Source of the DNA: Escarpia spicata
Lineage: Eukaryota > Annelida > Polychaeta > Sabellida > Siboglinidae
Direction of reading: 5' to 3'
Assembly (NCBI GenBank): GCA_963995525.1
Contig: OZ023218.1
Coordinates: forward strand, 51,658,205 to 51,722,204
Length of the DNA: 64,000 nucleotides
Shown here: in pieces, positions 12,470 to 25,570 of the stretch
Layout: every line of letters starts with the position of its first letter
Numbering within the stretch: the first letter of the stretch is position 1
The notes under the pieces: model-generated
What the model was told of the DNA's origin: nothing
Databases searched by the model: none
The model's input: only the letters and a program-made list of their open reading frames with translations
Made by a program: the position numbers and the translations under genes

Positions 12470-12760
12470 ACAACATGCAGACGTGTACACAATATGTAGA
12501 CGTGTACACAACATGCAGACGTGTACACAACATGCAGACGTATACACAACATACAGACGTGTACACAATATGTAGACGTGTACACAACATACATACGTGT
12601 ACACAACATACATACGTGTACACAACATACAGACGTGTACACAATATGTAGACGTGTACACACCATGCAGACGTGTACACAACATACATACGTGTACACA
12701 ATATGTAGACGTGTACACAACATACAGACGTGTACACAATATGCAGGCGTGTACACAGGT
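12470..12760. repeat. 19-bp minisatellite, about 15 copies
   Basis: Unit gcagacgtgtacacaacat of 19 bases, starting at 12477, 12496 and so on, with the variants gtag and catac. Each unit carries the self-complementary core gtgtacac. Confidence 0.95.
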
Positions 12761-13098
12761 ATCAGCTTAATGACAGCGTTTACTCACCGTTATGCTTCAC
12801 GACGGTCAAACGAGATTGGGAGTTGAGTAGCTATGCCGCTTAAAAAGCTGCTTGAACAGAGACATGATATGGATATACTAGAATGACGTGCATCATTGTA
12901 ATGAGAGGGCATATCTGCAATTGGAATAACCTGTAGATTTATAGGGTTTAGCAAGGAAAGCGCGAGTAGTATGCCCGTATATGCATGTCGTTTCTAAAAC
13001 AAAGGTCACGTACGGCTCGACTTAGCAGCACATGTTGGCTAATTGTGACAGGCAGTTTAACTGCACGATTGGATGTTTGTGTCAGTAATCCTAACTAT

Positions 13099-13110
13099 AA
13101 TTTGTTGCAG
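13099..13110 (+). promoter_or_regulatory. Candidate 3' splice site of the first coding exon
   Basis: A pyrimidine-containing tract ending in ttgttgcag at 13110, with ctaactataa just upstream as a possible branch point, could define the start (13111) of the exon carrying the IAP start codon. If so, a 5' untranslated exon lies further upstream. This is inference from consensus only. Confidence 0.35.
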
Positions 13111-13292
13111 AAAGGACGGAAGGACATACACAACTGGTCAGCCAGTAGGCGTTATATCGCGACTATTGTGGAGCTGTTATCTGGTGACGACTAGTGCCAC
13201 GTGGTTAGGGTGACAGTCCAACAGTGACGTGTCAACACTAGGTTGGTGGCAGAGAAATATATATTTGGAGCTGACACAGTTAAACTGAAAAG

Positions 13293-14117
13293 ATGCACAG
13301 TGGGTCAATTTCCTCATATCCCCAGATGGAAAGTCATATGATGCGATTGGCAACGTTTCGTAACTTGCCTGAGTCGGCATCACTGTCTCCAGTCATGGCA
13401 TCAAAGGCTGGGTTCTACTACACAGGACCAGGAGACAGTGTGGCGTGTTACAGTTGTGGTCTGCGACTCAACCACTGGCAGCCTGGTGTGCAGCCAATGA
13501 CTGTACACAGACGACTCTCTCCAGAGTGTCAATTTGTTGTCGCTCAGCCCTCTGATAACGCGTCAACAGAGGAAGTTGTGACAGACACGAATAGAACATC
13601 TCCAGAAGGAGACAACCACCATCAGAGACGGAGACGCGGCTACAACAGTAGATATAATTATTATGCACACTTGGCAGCTGTCGCCGGATCGCGCCATGCG
13701 TCTTCTGACACTAACACCGACCGGACATCATCTGTTACTTCACCGATCAACTCCTCCCACGTCTACAGCAATGTCGACAGATTCACGTCGAGACGTATGA
13801 TGGAGAGGATCAACAACAACGACCCGACTTTGGTGGAGGAAATGAAATACGAAAGACGTCGTTTATCCAGTTACACCAACTGGCCAAGAGACACGAACAT
13901 TGCGCATGAGGCTCTAGCCCAGGCAGGACTGTTCTACCTGTGCCGGGCTGACCGTGTCAAGTGCGCCTTCTGTGGCGGCATCCTACGTAACTGGGGGCCA
14001 TCCGAGGAGCCAATGAGAAAACACCGCCATCTTTTCCCCAGCTGTCCATTCCTGCGTGATCCCCTGGCGGCGGGGAATGTGGCGCTTGGCGACGAGCCGA
14101 CAGCGGAAGGTGAACTT
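13293..14117 (+). CDS. IAP gene 1, exon 1: BIR1 and BIR2
   Basis: Encodes residues 1-275. BIR1 spans about 17-82 and BIR2 about 187-254, joined by a Ser/Thr/Asn-rich linker with a basic patch (RRRRG at 112-116). The donor is gaactt|gtgagt at 14118, phase 0. The frame stays open past the donor through the CGTG microsatellite up to 14450; that extension is intron read-through. Confidence 0.92.
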
Positions 14118-14285
14118 GTGAGTACTAAGCATAATTCTTACAAGTGCATAATACAAACCAGCTGCACACCCGAATGCGTGCGTGCGTGTATGCGTGTGTG
14201 TGTGTGTGTCTGTGTGCGGGGGTGCGTGTGTGTTTGTGTGTGTGCGCGCGCGCGTGTGTGGATGTGTGTGTGTGTGTGTGCGTGC

Positions 14286-14373
<88 letters not shown>

Positions 14374-17300
14374 TTGTGTCTGTGTGTCTATTTCAGGTTA
14401 TTCGGGAAAAACAACGTACTGTACGAGATCCATCTGGTGTTATTACATAAACAAATACTGTTGTCATTATTATTATTACTAGCGTTGTCATAATCAAGTT
14501 TCATTAAATAACACTAGTGTGGTTACTATTATTTAAATGCAATAGTTAAAATGCATTAGGGTTCACCCGCCCATGACGCAAAACATGGAGAGCATCAGTG
14601 ATCACACTGAACAACAAAAAACGTTTCGTCTGCTACTAAGGGACATGCAGGTGTTCTTGACTAAATTTGGGCCGCTGATTCCAAATCTGAAGTCAAAATT
14701 TAGGTAGCGCGTTAGGTTTTCAAATTATGCATATGTATTAATAATATCCGACATGCTATATGAAATACTTTATGACTGCATATCGTCATATTTTACATCT
14801 AACAACAATGCCTAGTAATTACGTTCACGTCATGTTTAGATAACAATGATAAATAACCAGTGTACAATGTGTAGTATACAGATAAAAAACATAAACAAGT
14901 TACAGAAAAAGAGCCTAATAAAATAATTATAACATGCTAACCTAAGTTCAATATATTCAGCGTAGGCACCGTTCAAAAGTGTTCAAATATGTGCGAGACA
15001 CATGCTCTTGCCCTTGTGCGTGGAATTAGTTTACAGGAACCAGCAGTAATCACCCATCATGTTTGGGTTTAACTGCCCTTGATACCTAGTTACCATCACC
15101 GAAACGTCTTGATGGAACCTTTCGAAAGATACCCTACAGCCCATTCGCTGAGAGGCATTTAGCATGTTGTCATCTAATTCTGCATTGTTCTTCATCCTCC
15201 GAGAAGAGAAGAAGACCACATTTCAATATCGCCTACTGTCGGTGTCATTTTGGCGAGACTTTCTCTCGCTTCGCCTTTTTTGGCTCATCTTTGTCCATAG
15301 GACACAGCACCCGCATTTGTTTCGCTGGGCCACGTTTCTTAATTCAGCTAATACTTTTCAGCTGTATGGTTCCAAAGAAAGTTCTGCACAACTAACACAG
15401 ATGCTTCCTAAGATGCAAACTCAAGTACTTCAGTTAATTTGTTTAACTATCGATCACAAATCACTCCTTGGATCGATCAGTTTAACACCAGTATTCTCTG
15501 CGCCAATCTTCTCACTGAGAAATTGGAAGCCACAACCGTCGTGATCCATCGGCTTTACAAATGTTTTTCATTAGGCCGAGTTTGATGTGAAAAGTGGAAA
15601 GTAGACTTCCTGAGGGTCCACCAATGTCTTATGCTACACACTGTACCGGCCAACTATGTGTTCATGTCTTTCAGGCCAGCCTTTTACAACACAATGATTG
15701 CTGTCATCACGGCTCTTCCATAGGCACAAGAAGCACTTGTGTTTTGCATACCCTAGCTGCAGTCCTAGGAGACAAATCACCTCATGATCTGAGTAATTAA
15801 TCACTTCCAAAGTGATTTCCATTGACTCATACGTCTCCGTCATGCCGACTGCATGAACTACAGGAGTGGAAGGTTTCTTGTTACCAACAAAACAGTTTTG
15901 TGGCTTACTTTGCTGGAGTCGATGAAGAGTCCACATTCGTCGGGCCTATGGTTTGTTTCCTAGCTCATGCATGAGACCATTAACATCAGTACAGAAACAA
16001 AGATTAGGTTCTATCTTTAAAAGGCAGCTACGTTTGTGTGGCGACGGAGGAGGGATATTGCTGTATCTTCGTGTAGGAGATTCCATTGCTGTAGTCTGGA
16101 GCCCAACACTTTAACCTTCTCCTTTGAGAGTGACAGGTCTCTCACCAGATCATTCTACTCTTCTTGAGTTAGCAAGTGTGGCATCTTTTCCTCAGATTCA
16201 GGTTCGTACAGTTCATCCATATCATCCATATCAGCAGCATCGCACTCGTCATCAGAGTTGTCATCGTTTTCCACTGCAGCAACTGCTGGGGGAACTGCCA
16301 CAGGGTTCTGCATGTCAAGGGGGACCGGCTTCAGAGCAGATTTACAATCTGGATATACAACGTTTGTTTTGTTTTTCTTTGAGAAACCAGCAATTCTTGT
16401 CATACAAAAGTAGCAATCAGAGTATTGATTCGTTGGTTCACGCCATACCACTGGCACAGCAAAATGCATTTCCTTCTTTTTACCACTCAACCAGTGCGTA
16501 AACGTGTTAACACTTTTAACATCAAGTAATTAATCAATTATAATAGATTAGCGCTAGGCAGCCTAGAGTAATTGGATCATATGTATGAACTTAAAATTCT
16601 GACGTGTTGGAAACATTCTGACTTCAGACTTGTAATCTGCATACTGGACGTAGTCTAGAACACATGCTTTTACCCAAGTGGCAAACTCTTTGTTGTCCAG
16701 TGTCATCATTGCAGTATTTATTTGATCTCAATCCCTTTTACATTGGTTCCACCTGAAGAGTTGAACATAATGCAATCCTCTTAGATACGATAAAGACCGT
16801 CTAGAACAGCGGTTCGTAACCTTTTTGGCTGGTCCAACAAATTCCAGCTTGGCGACCTATGCTTTCATACAATTAAATTACAATAAACATTATTTAATAA
16901 ATAGGCACAACATAAAATATGATATAATGTTTTACATTTGTGCTAAGCTTCCTGCTGATCACGCAGAAGTCACCAAGGTATCGTCTTTCGACAACCAAAG
17001 AGAACACCTGTTTAAAATCGAATGCAAAAATGTCAGTCACAGTTGGGACGATTTCGACATTGTTTGAAGGATATTATTATAATATGCTTCATACCTGTGC
17101 TAATAAGGTGGCAGCTAATCTTATAGTGGGTATAATTTGCTGATTAGAGTGACACTAACTTTGTGTTTAAAAGTGTACTTTTAAATTAAAATATGGTGTG
17201 AATCGAGATCGGCATGACTAGATGGGCTGCCAAAGACGATAAAAATGCTCAGAAAAAGTTTCGTAGCCATTTTTGTTACACGCAGACAGCCATTTGAGAT

Positions 17301-20300
17301 GTTCTCTAAATATGTTCCTGATAATGGTAATGGTACGGGTTGTTGGATTATATTATTTTTAGGTCAGAAAACGAGTTTTTATGTAACATTGATATAAATT
17401 TTATCAAAACCGTACTATGGCTCTATCAGACGTAATAGTAATGTTACATGTTTCCAAATCAGCTTACAGTTTCTATACATAGGCCACACATTACGCAATC
17501 GGAGTTTTTGTTGGTCTATAATTTTGAGTTTTGGCCAGATATGGGTAATTTCTAACCAAAAAAATTGCAAAATGTAGTTAAGCAACTATATTAACTATTA
17601 TTTGTCAGAATGTAATCAGTGGGCTACAACTTTCCAACCACTTTAGTTTTGGTCCACATACATAAACGGTTATCGATTATGGCGTTTGCTAGACAAATTT
17701 AGATTTTTTTAATTATCGGTAATTTGTTGCTTAACATCAAATTTCAGACGAAATTAGTCTAAACAATATTTACATAAATAACTACTGCCTATCTTAAAAT
17801 CGCCAACTAGGCAATGGTTCTTGACATAGGTCACTGGTTACACAGCAGACGGAAAATGTTTTGGAGTTTTGGTTAAAGATGGGTTATTCAACCAAATAAC
17901 CACAATTGTGGTTATATGACTAAATATTTCAACTTGCCAATGGTAGTGTAACCTGCCAATCATATAACATGGCCACATGTTTCAATGCTTACGATGCGGG
18001 AAGCAAAATTGCCTCAGTGGAGGGGTACATACGCCCCCATTGCTCCATCTCGTAGCATACGGGCCTGCATTGGGCTACTCTGACTGCAGATGCAGGAGAC
18101 AGTACTCCATTTTAAATCGCATCCCCAAGTTACAAGCTCAATAAACGTATCTGGAATTGCAAGAAATGTTTACCAAACACCCCCCCCCCCGGTATATGAT
18201 GCTGATTCAACTATTTACATGGTTGTGTCTGCCTCAGCCCAGCGTTCTGGATAGCCGGACCTCACGTCTCACATCTTTCAAACAGTTTTTACACCGCAGA
18301 TTTCTTCTTTTCTCCAAAATCCAATCAGTGTAGTTTGCTTAGATACGATGTCTGAAGAATTGATGGCGTATCTTTATATTTACCAAAATTGCATAACATC
18401 ACCTTTACAGAGCTTTCAAATTGAATGAACCCAAAATAGGGAGATCTCCCTGTATTATCAAAACACAATAGGGAGATTTTACCAGTAATTTTTTTTTTAA
18501 GGGAACGCTTATCGAAAGCCACCTAAACTGAAACACACACACACATACCAACAAAACCTACAACATTAAAAATTGTAGATGTATAGTGCAGAACATGAAA
18601 AATGAGACAAACAAAAGACTGATCGCCATTCAATCGTCACTTTATTGCTTCTGCAACATAGTGTTGTAAAGGTGAGTCGTCTTTCCAACCGACTCCAGCA
18701 AATCTGGCGACATCTGCAACTGGTAGCATGCAGAGGAAACATTGATTTTGCACGCCAGCAAGGCACTCATGGACTGCAGTCCAATTAGTTTAAGTTTTCG
18801 AATAAAATCGGGAGATTTGTTTTATAATTCGGGAGATCGGGAGATTTTCTAGATTCCGTCAAAATTCGGAAGATCTCCCGCGAAATCGGGATACTTGGAA
18901 ACTGCCTTTAGGTACGTATTGAGCGATTTATTAACGATATAATTCAGTAAACGTACGCACCGCATTTTGCGGTAACATTTCAGTGTAATTACTTTTTGTC
19001 AAGAATTTGGTTCTTACAAAGGCCAATTTTAACGATTAATGAATACTGCTATAAATGTGTTAGTTCCCCAAAATATAGACAGTCACACGGATCTGTAACT
19101 CCAAGTTACTGACCCGGCGGAAAATGGGTTGTCAGTGGGTGAGCGCATAGTTCAAACACTACCATAACCGGAAACTGTGGACGAACTAAGTGTAATCCAA
19201 ATACACATTTTGTTGGTGGTAGCTCCTGGTGCCCCTTTCAAACATTATCCTATCCGGCTTGATTGACACCTCCAGGTGGACGTGGACAACGACACACAAC
19301 CTGCAGTTGAACTCCTCTGTGTGATTCTGTGCCCATTATGAACCTTTTTGGTGGAATATCAAATTTGACACAGAATTGGGCCAAAGTGTTTGTGTGGTCT
19401 ACCGCGCGTGTTGCCAATCTGTTTAACGGTTGTATACGTCGGTCACTGATTACATATTGAGATTTTAGCAGCCAATTCATTGTTATGTTTGGTCCAATTT
19501 GGAATATTGTGTCTAAGAATTTGCAAATTTCAACAAATGATTAAGTAACCATTTTAAACCTTATATGACAATGATGTAATCAGTGCTGTAACCAGCCAAC
19601 CATATCAAATTGTTACATGAGAGGATGTCATCAGTGCTGTAACCAGCCAACCATATCAAATTGTTATATGAGAGGATGTCATCAGTGCTGTAACCAGCCA
19701 ACCATATCAAATTGTTATATGAGAGGATGTCATCAGTGCTGTAACCAGCCAACCATATCAAATTGTTTATGACAGGATGTCAACAGTGCTGTAACCAGCC
19801 AACCATATCAAATTGTTATATGAGAGGATGTCATCAGTGCTGTAACCAGCCAACCATATCAAATTGTTATATGAGAGGATGTCATCAGTGCTGTAACCAG
19901 CCAACCATATCAAATTGTTATATGAGAGGATGTCATCAGTGCTGTAACCAGCCAACCATATCAAATTGTTATATGAGAGGATGTCATCAGTGCTGTAACC
20001 AGCCAACCATATCAATTTGTTATATGAGAGGATGTCATCAGTGCTGTAACCAGCCAACCATATCAATTTGTTATATGAGAGGATGTCATCGGTGCTGTAA
20101 CCAGCCAACCATATCAAATTGTTATATGAGAGGATGTCATCGGTGCTGTAACCAGCCAACCATATCAAATTGTTATATGAGAGGATGTCATCGGTGCTGT
20201 AACCAGCCAACCATATCAAATTGTTATATGAGAGGATGTCATCGGTGCTGTAACCAGCCAACCATATCAAATTGTTATATGACAGGATGTCATCAGTGCT

Positions 20301-23300
20301 GTAACCAGCCAACCATATCAAATTGTTATATGAGAGGATGTCATCAGTGCTGTAACCAGCCAACCATATCAAATTGTTATATGAGAGGATGTCATCAGTG
20401 CTGTAACCAGCCAACCATATCAAATTGTTATTTGAGAGGATGTCATCGGTGCTGTAACCAGCCAACCATATCAAATTGTTATATGAGAGGATGTCATCGG
20501 TGCTGTAACCAGCCAACCATATCAAATTGTTATATGACAGGATGTCATCAGTGCTGTAACCAGCCAATCATATCAAATTGTTATATGACAGGATGTCATC
20601 AGTGCTGTAACCAGCCAACCATATCAAATTGTTATATGACAGGATGTAATCAGTGCTGTAACCAGCCAACCATATCAAATTGTTATATGACAGGATGTCA
20701 TCAGTGCTGTAACCAGCCAACCATATCAAATTGTTATATGAGAGGATGTCATCAGTGCTGTAACCAGCCAACCATATCAAATTGTTATATGAAAGGAAGT
20801 CATCAGTGCTGTAACCAGCCAACCATATCAAATTGTTATATGAGAGGATGTCATCAGTGCTGTAACCAGCCAACCATATCAAATTGTTATATGACAGGAT
20901 GTAATCAGTGCTGTAACCAGCCAACCATATCAAATTGTTATATGAGAGGATGTCATCAGTGCTGTAACCAGCCAACCATATCAAATTGTTATATGACAGG
21001 ATGTAATCAGTGCTGTAACCAGCCAACCATATCAAATTGTTATATGAGAGGATGTCATCAGTGCTGTAACCAGCCAACCATATCAAATTGTTATATGAGA
21101 GGATGTCATCAGTGCTGTAACCAGCCAACCATATCAAATTGTTATATGACAGGATGTCATCAGTGCTGTAACCAGCCAACCATATCAAATTGTTATATGA
21201 GAGGATGTCATCAGTGCTGTAACCAGCCAACCATATCAAATTGTTATATGAGAGGATGTCATCAGTGCTGTAACCAGCCAACCATATCAAATTGTTATAT
21301 GAGAGGAAGTCATCAGTGCTGTAACCAGCCAACCATATCAAATTGTTATATGAGAGGATGTCATCAGTGCTGTAATCAGCCAACCATATCAAATTGTTAT
21401 ATGAGAGGATGTCATCAGTGCTGTAACCAGCCAACCATATCAAATTGTTATATGAGAGGATGTCATCAGTGCTGTAACCAGCCAACCATATCAAATTGTT
21501 ATATGAGAGGATGTCATCAGTGCTGTAACCAACCAACCATATCAAATTGTTATATGACAGGATGTAATCAGTGTTGTAGCCAGCAAACCATATCAAATTG
21601 TTATATGAGAGGATGTCATCAGTGCTGTAACTAGCCAACCATATCAAATTGTCATATGAGAGGATGTCATCAGTGCTGTAACCAGCCAAATATATCAAAT
21701 TTTTATATGACAGGATGTCATCAGTGCTGCAACCAGCCAACCATATCAAATTGTTATATGACAGGATGTAATCTTTAACCGACTCTTTGGTGTATGTGTC
21801 ACCTGGCTCACTCATGTCCCTAGATGAAAACAAGTCTCACCTGGCTTTCTCATGTCCCTAGATGAAAACAAGTCTCATGTGGCTCACTCATGTCCCTAGT
21901 TGAAAACAAGTCTCACCTGGCTTTCTCATGTCCCTAGATGAAAACAAGTCTCATGTGGCTCACTCATGTCCCTAGATGAAAACAAGTCTCACCTGGCTTT
22001 CTCATGTCCCTAGATGAAAACAAGTCTCACCTGGCTTTCTCATGTCCCTAGATGAAAACAAGTCTCATGTGGCTCACTCATGTCCCTAGATGAAAACAAG
22101 TCTCACCTGGCTTTCTCATGTCCCTAGATGAAAACAAGTCTCACCTGGCTTACTCATGTCCCTATATGAAAACAAGTCTCACCTGGCTCACTCATGTCCC
22201 TAGATGAAAACAAGTTTCACCTGGCTCACTCATGTCCCTCGATGAAAACAAGTCTCACCTGGCTCACTCATGTCCCTAGATGAAAACAAGTCTCACCTGG
22301 CTTTCTCATGTCCCTCGATGAAAACAAGTCTCACCTGGCTTTCTCATGTCCCTCGATGAAAACAAGTCTCACCTGGCTTTCTCATGTCCCTAGATGAAAA
22401 CAAGTCTCATGTGCACTCATGTCCCTAGATGAAAACAAGTCTCACCTGGCTTTCTCATGTCCCTAGATGAAAACAAGTCTCACCTGGCTTACTCATGTCC
22501 CTATATGAAAACAAGTCTCACCTGGCTCACTCATGTCCCTAGATGAAAACAAGTTTCACCTGGCTCACTCATGTCCCTCGATGAAAACAAGTCTCACCTG
22601 GCTCACTCATGTCCCTAGATGAAAACAAGTCTCACCTGGCTCACTCATGTCCCTAGATGAAAACAAGTCTCATGTGGCTCACTCATGTCCCTCGATGAAA
22701 ACAAGTCTCACCTGGCTTTCTCATGTCCCTCGATGAAAACAAGTCTCACCTGGCTTTCTCATGTCCCTAGATGAAAACAAGTCTCATGTGGCTCACTCAT
22801 GTCCCTAGATGAAAACAAGTCTCACCTGGCTTTCTCATGTCCCTAGATGAAAACAAGTCTCACCTGGCTTACTCATGTCCCTATATGAAAACAAGTCTCA
22901 CCTGGCTCACTCATGTCCCTAGATGAAAACAAGTTTCACCTGGCTCACTCATGTCCCTCGATGAAAACAAGTCTCACCTGGCTCACTCATGTCCCTAGAT
23001 GAAAACAAGTCTCACCTGGCTCACTCATGTCCCTAGATGAAAACAAGTCTCACCTTGGTTACTCATGTCCCTAGATGAAAACAAGTCTCACCTGTCTCAC
23101 TCATGTCCCTAGATGAAAACAAGTATCACCTGGCTTACTCATGTCCCTATATGAAAACAAGTCTCACCTGGCTCACTCATGTCCCTAGATGAAAACAAGT
23201 CTCACCTGGCTTACTCATGTCCCGAGATGACAACAAGTCTCACCTGGCTCACTCATGTCCCTAGATGAAAACAAGTCTCACCTGGCTCTCTCATGTCTCT

Positions 23301-25504
23301 CGATGAAAGCAAGTCTCACCTGGCTCAGTTCCTCACCCATTACATGATGGAGCACGGTAAACACCTGCGAGATGGATGTTAACTCGACGTAGGTGCGGGA
23401 TTTCAAGACAACAAAAGCGCAAAATCAACTGTTAGAGATGTTGTGCATTTACGTAAGGAAGCAGACACGCGCCTCATATTACATGCATGTGGTGCAGTGA
23501 CAAGCACGTTCAACAGGACAGTGGTAGTGCACATAGACATATGCGTTTCCTTCATGTTGCTTCTCTTTATTTGCGACAAGCAAGAATGGAACGTTTGGAT
23601 GCCGAGAACGCCCTGAAGTAGAAGGCATAAATAGTTATTTTATAACGTTTTATTTATTTGGTTAAATGACCTATGTTAAACAAAAAATCCAAACCCTGAC
23701 CGACAAAAGACCTACTGTGTAACGAGTGACCTATGTACAGAGCCATTACCTGATTGGCGATTAGTAACATAAATAGTAGGCCTCATGTGGCAAAAACAGC
23801 TTTTTGACCAATTTTGGGTCAACTTTTAAACAAAAAAAGACCTACCATGACCCAAATGTTAAGCAAAAAATGACCCATAATTAATAAAAAAATCCAAATC
23901 GTGTCTTGCAAACGCCACATGTACTATAACCAATGATGTGTGCACAAAATCTAAAATGGTTGGACAGCTGTAACCCACTGATTGCATCCTGAAAATAATG
24001 GTTACCATAGTTGCTTAACTTCATTTTAGTCAAATTTAGCTTTTTTCGGGACAAAACTGACCCATATCTGGCCATAATTCCCAAATCTGACCGGTAAAAT
24101 CTCCGTTTGTTTAATGTGTGGCTTGTGTAGAGAAAATATGAGCTGATTTGGAAACATGTAACTTTGTCTGATAGGGCCATAATACAGTTTGGATCAAATT
24201 TATGTCACATTTTACATAAAAACACGTTTGCTGACCTAAAAATCCAAATTCATAAAGTCCAACAACCCATACAATTATCAGGAACGCATATAAAGGACAT
24301 CTCAAATGGCTGGCTGCTTGTAGCAAAAATGCCTACGAAAGTCACAATTCATCGCCTTGCCGTCCGACTACGTAGTCGTAGACTTATACGTACCAAATTC
24401 ATTCGAGACGTCACGAAAATGTCACGAGAATTTAAAACACTGTGACATATTATATCGTAAGTCGTTTCAAATGCAACATCTGACATGGTATTCTTCTCGC
24501 GTGCACCTGGGAAAGTAAAGGAAATGCCAGACTGCCACTGGATGCTCTTGGCGACCCGGTCAAAATCGCTTGGCAGCCCAATTTGGTTAAGAACAGCCTG
24601 TCTATAAAAGCATAGCTTATCACAAATACGTAAATAAATAACAACTCAAGACGACTATCGGTGTGTTTTTTATGAAATATAACAAAATATAACAAAGATC
24701 AGAGGTCAACGGTCCAAGGAAGCGGGAGAATATTGACAGGGACGAGTAGACATCGGTGCATCGCATGAGACGCTGTTACAATGCTACAACGTTAGCGCAT
24801 TGAGAGATGACATGTACACATTAAAATGTTTGCGCAATGTAGTTACTAATTATGTATAGCTTTCATGTACATAACATGTACTTTATATGGTTACCCATTA
24901 TATATTTCAGAATGTCACCAGCACCACGTCTGATGGTACTACTGCCGGACAACTGGGCATTGAGACCGCCCGTCCGAGACACCCGGCCATGGCGGTGGAG
25001 GCAGCGCGACTCGCCTCCTTCGACCGCTGGCCTCGGAGCAGTGCCGTCACTCCCGAGACTCTCGCTCGCGCCGGATTCTACTACACAGGTAATGAAGCGC
25101 GTACGTATTAAGGTGTGCTGTGTTTTATTCATTTGTTTGCAATGTGTTTTACTAACGTTTAGCTTTATAATTAATAAAACGGTAACAAATTAACAAGGTT
25201 ATTGATTTGGAAACATACTACTGTTTGTTTATACGGTTGATAATTACGTATATATCAAACAAGGAAATATATAATACACGCTTCATTTAGGTATCCGTGC
25301 CCGTTCACAGGAAAATATGTAGGCAACAGACGTCATAGTCGAGAAATTAATTTGCTGTTAATTGTAGTATTGCCGTGAGCGTCCGAAAATGACCACTGCA
25401 GACCCTTGCAGAGCTTGCCGCCGGCGGACACGCCACATTTATTATCTATACCTGTTTTTTTTCTGGGAATCCTTCAGGGGAAGTATGTGAAAAGTTGCTT
25501 CCGT

Positions 25505-25570
<66 letters not shown>

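Noticed and set aside
13250..13270. TATA box for IAP gene 1 at aaatatatattt
   Set aside because: Only about 30 bases before the start codon and possibly within a 5' UTR exon (candidate acceptor at 13110); too weak to annotate.
14118..14450. C-terminal extension of IAP exon 1 (Cys-Val and Arg-Ala-Cys repeats)
   Set aside because: Follows a strong gtgagt donor and consists of a TG/CGTG microsatellite. Splicing at 14117 joins in phase to exon 2.
19763..21634. 623-residue cysteine-rich reading frame
   Set aside because: It is a 51-bp minisatellite read in frame. The opposite strand is equally open, the flanks lack signal peptide or domains, and it lies in IAP gene 1 intron 1.
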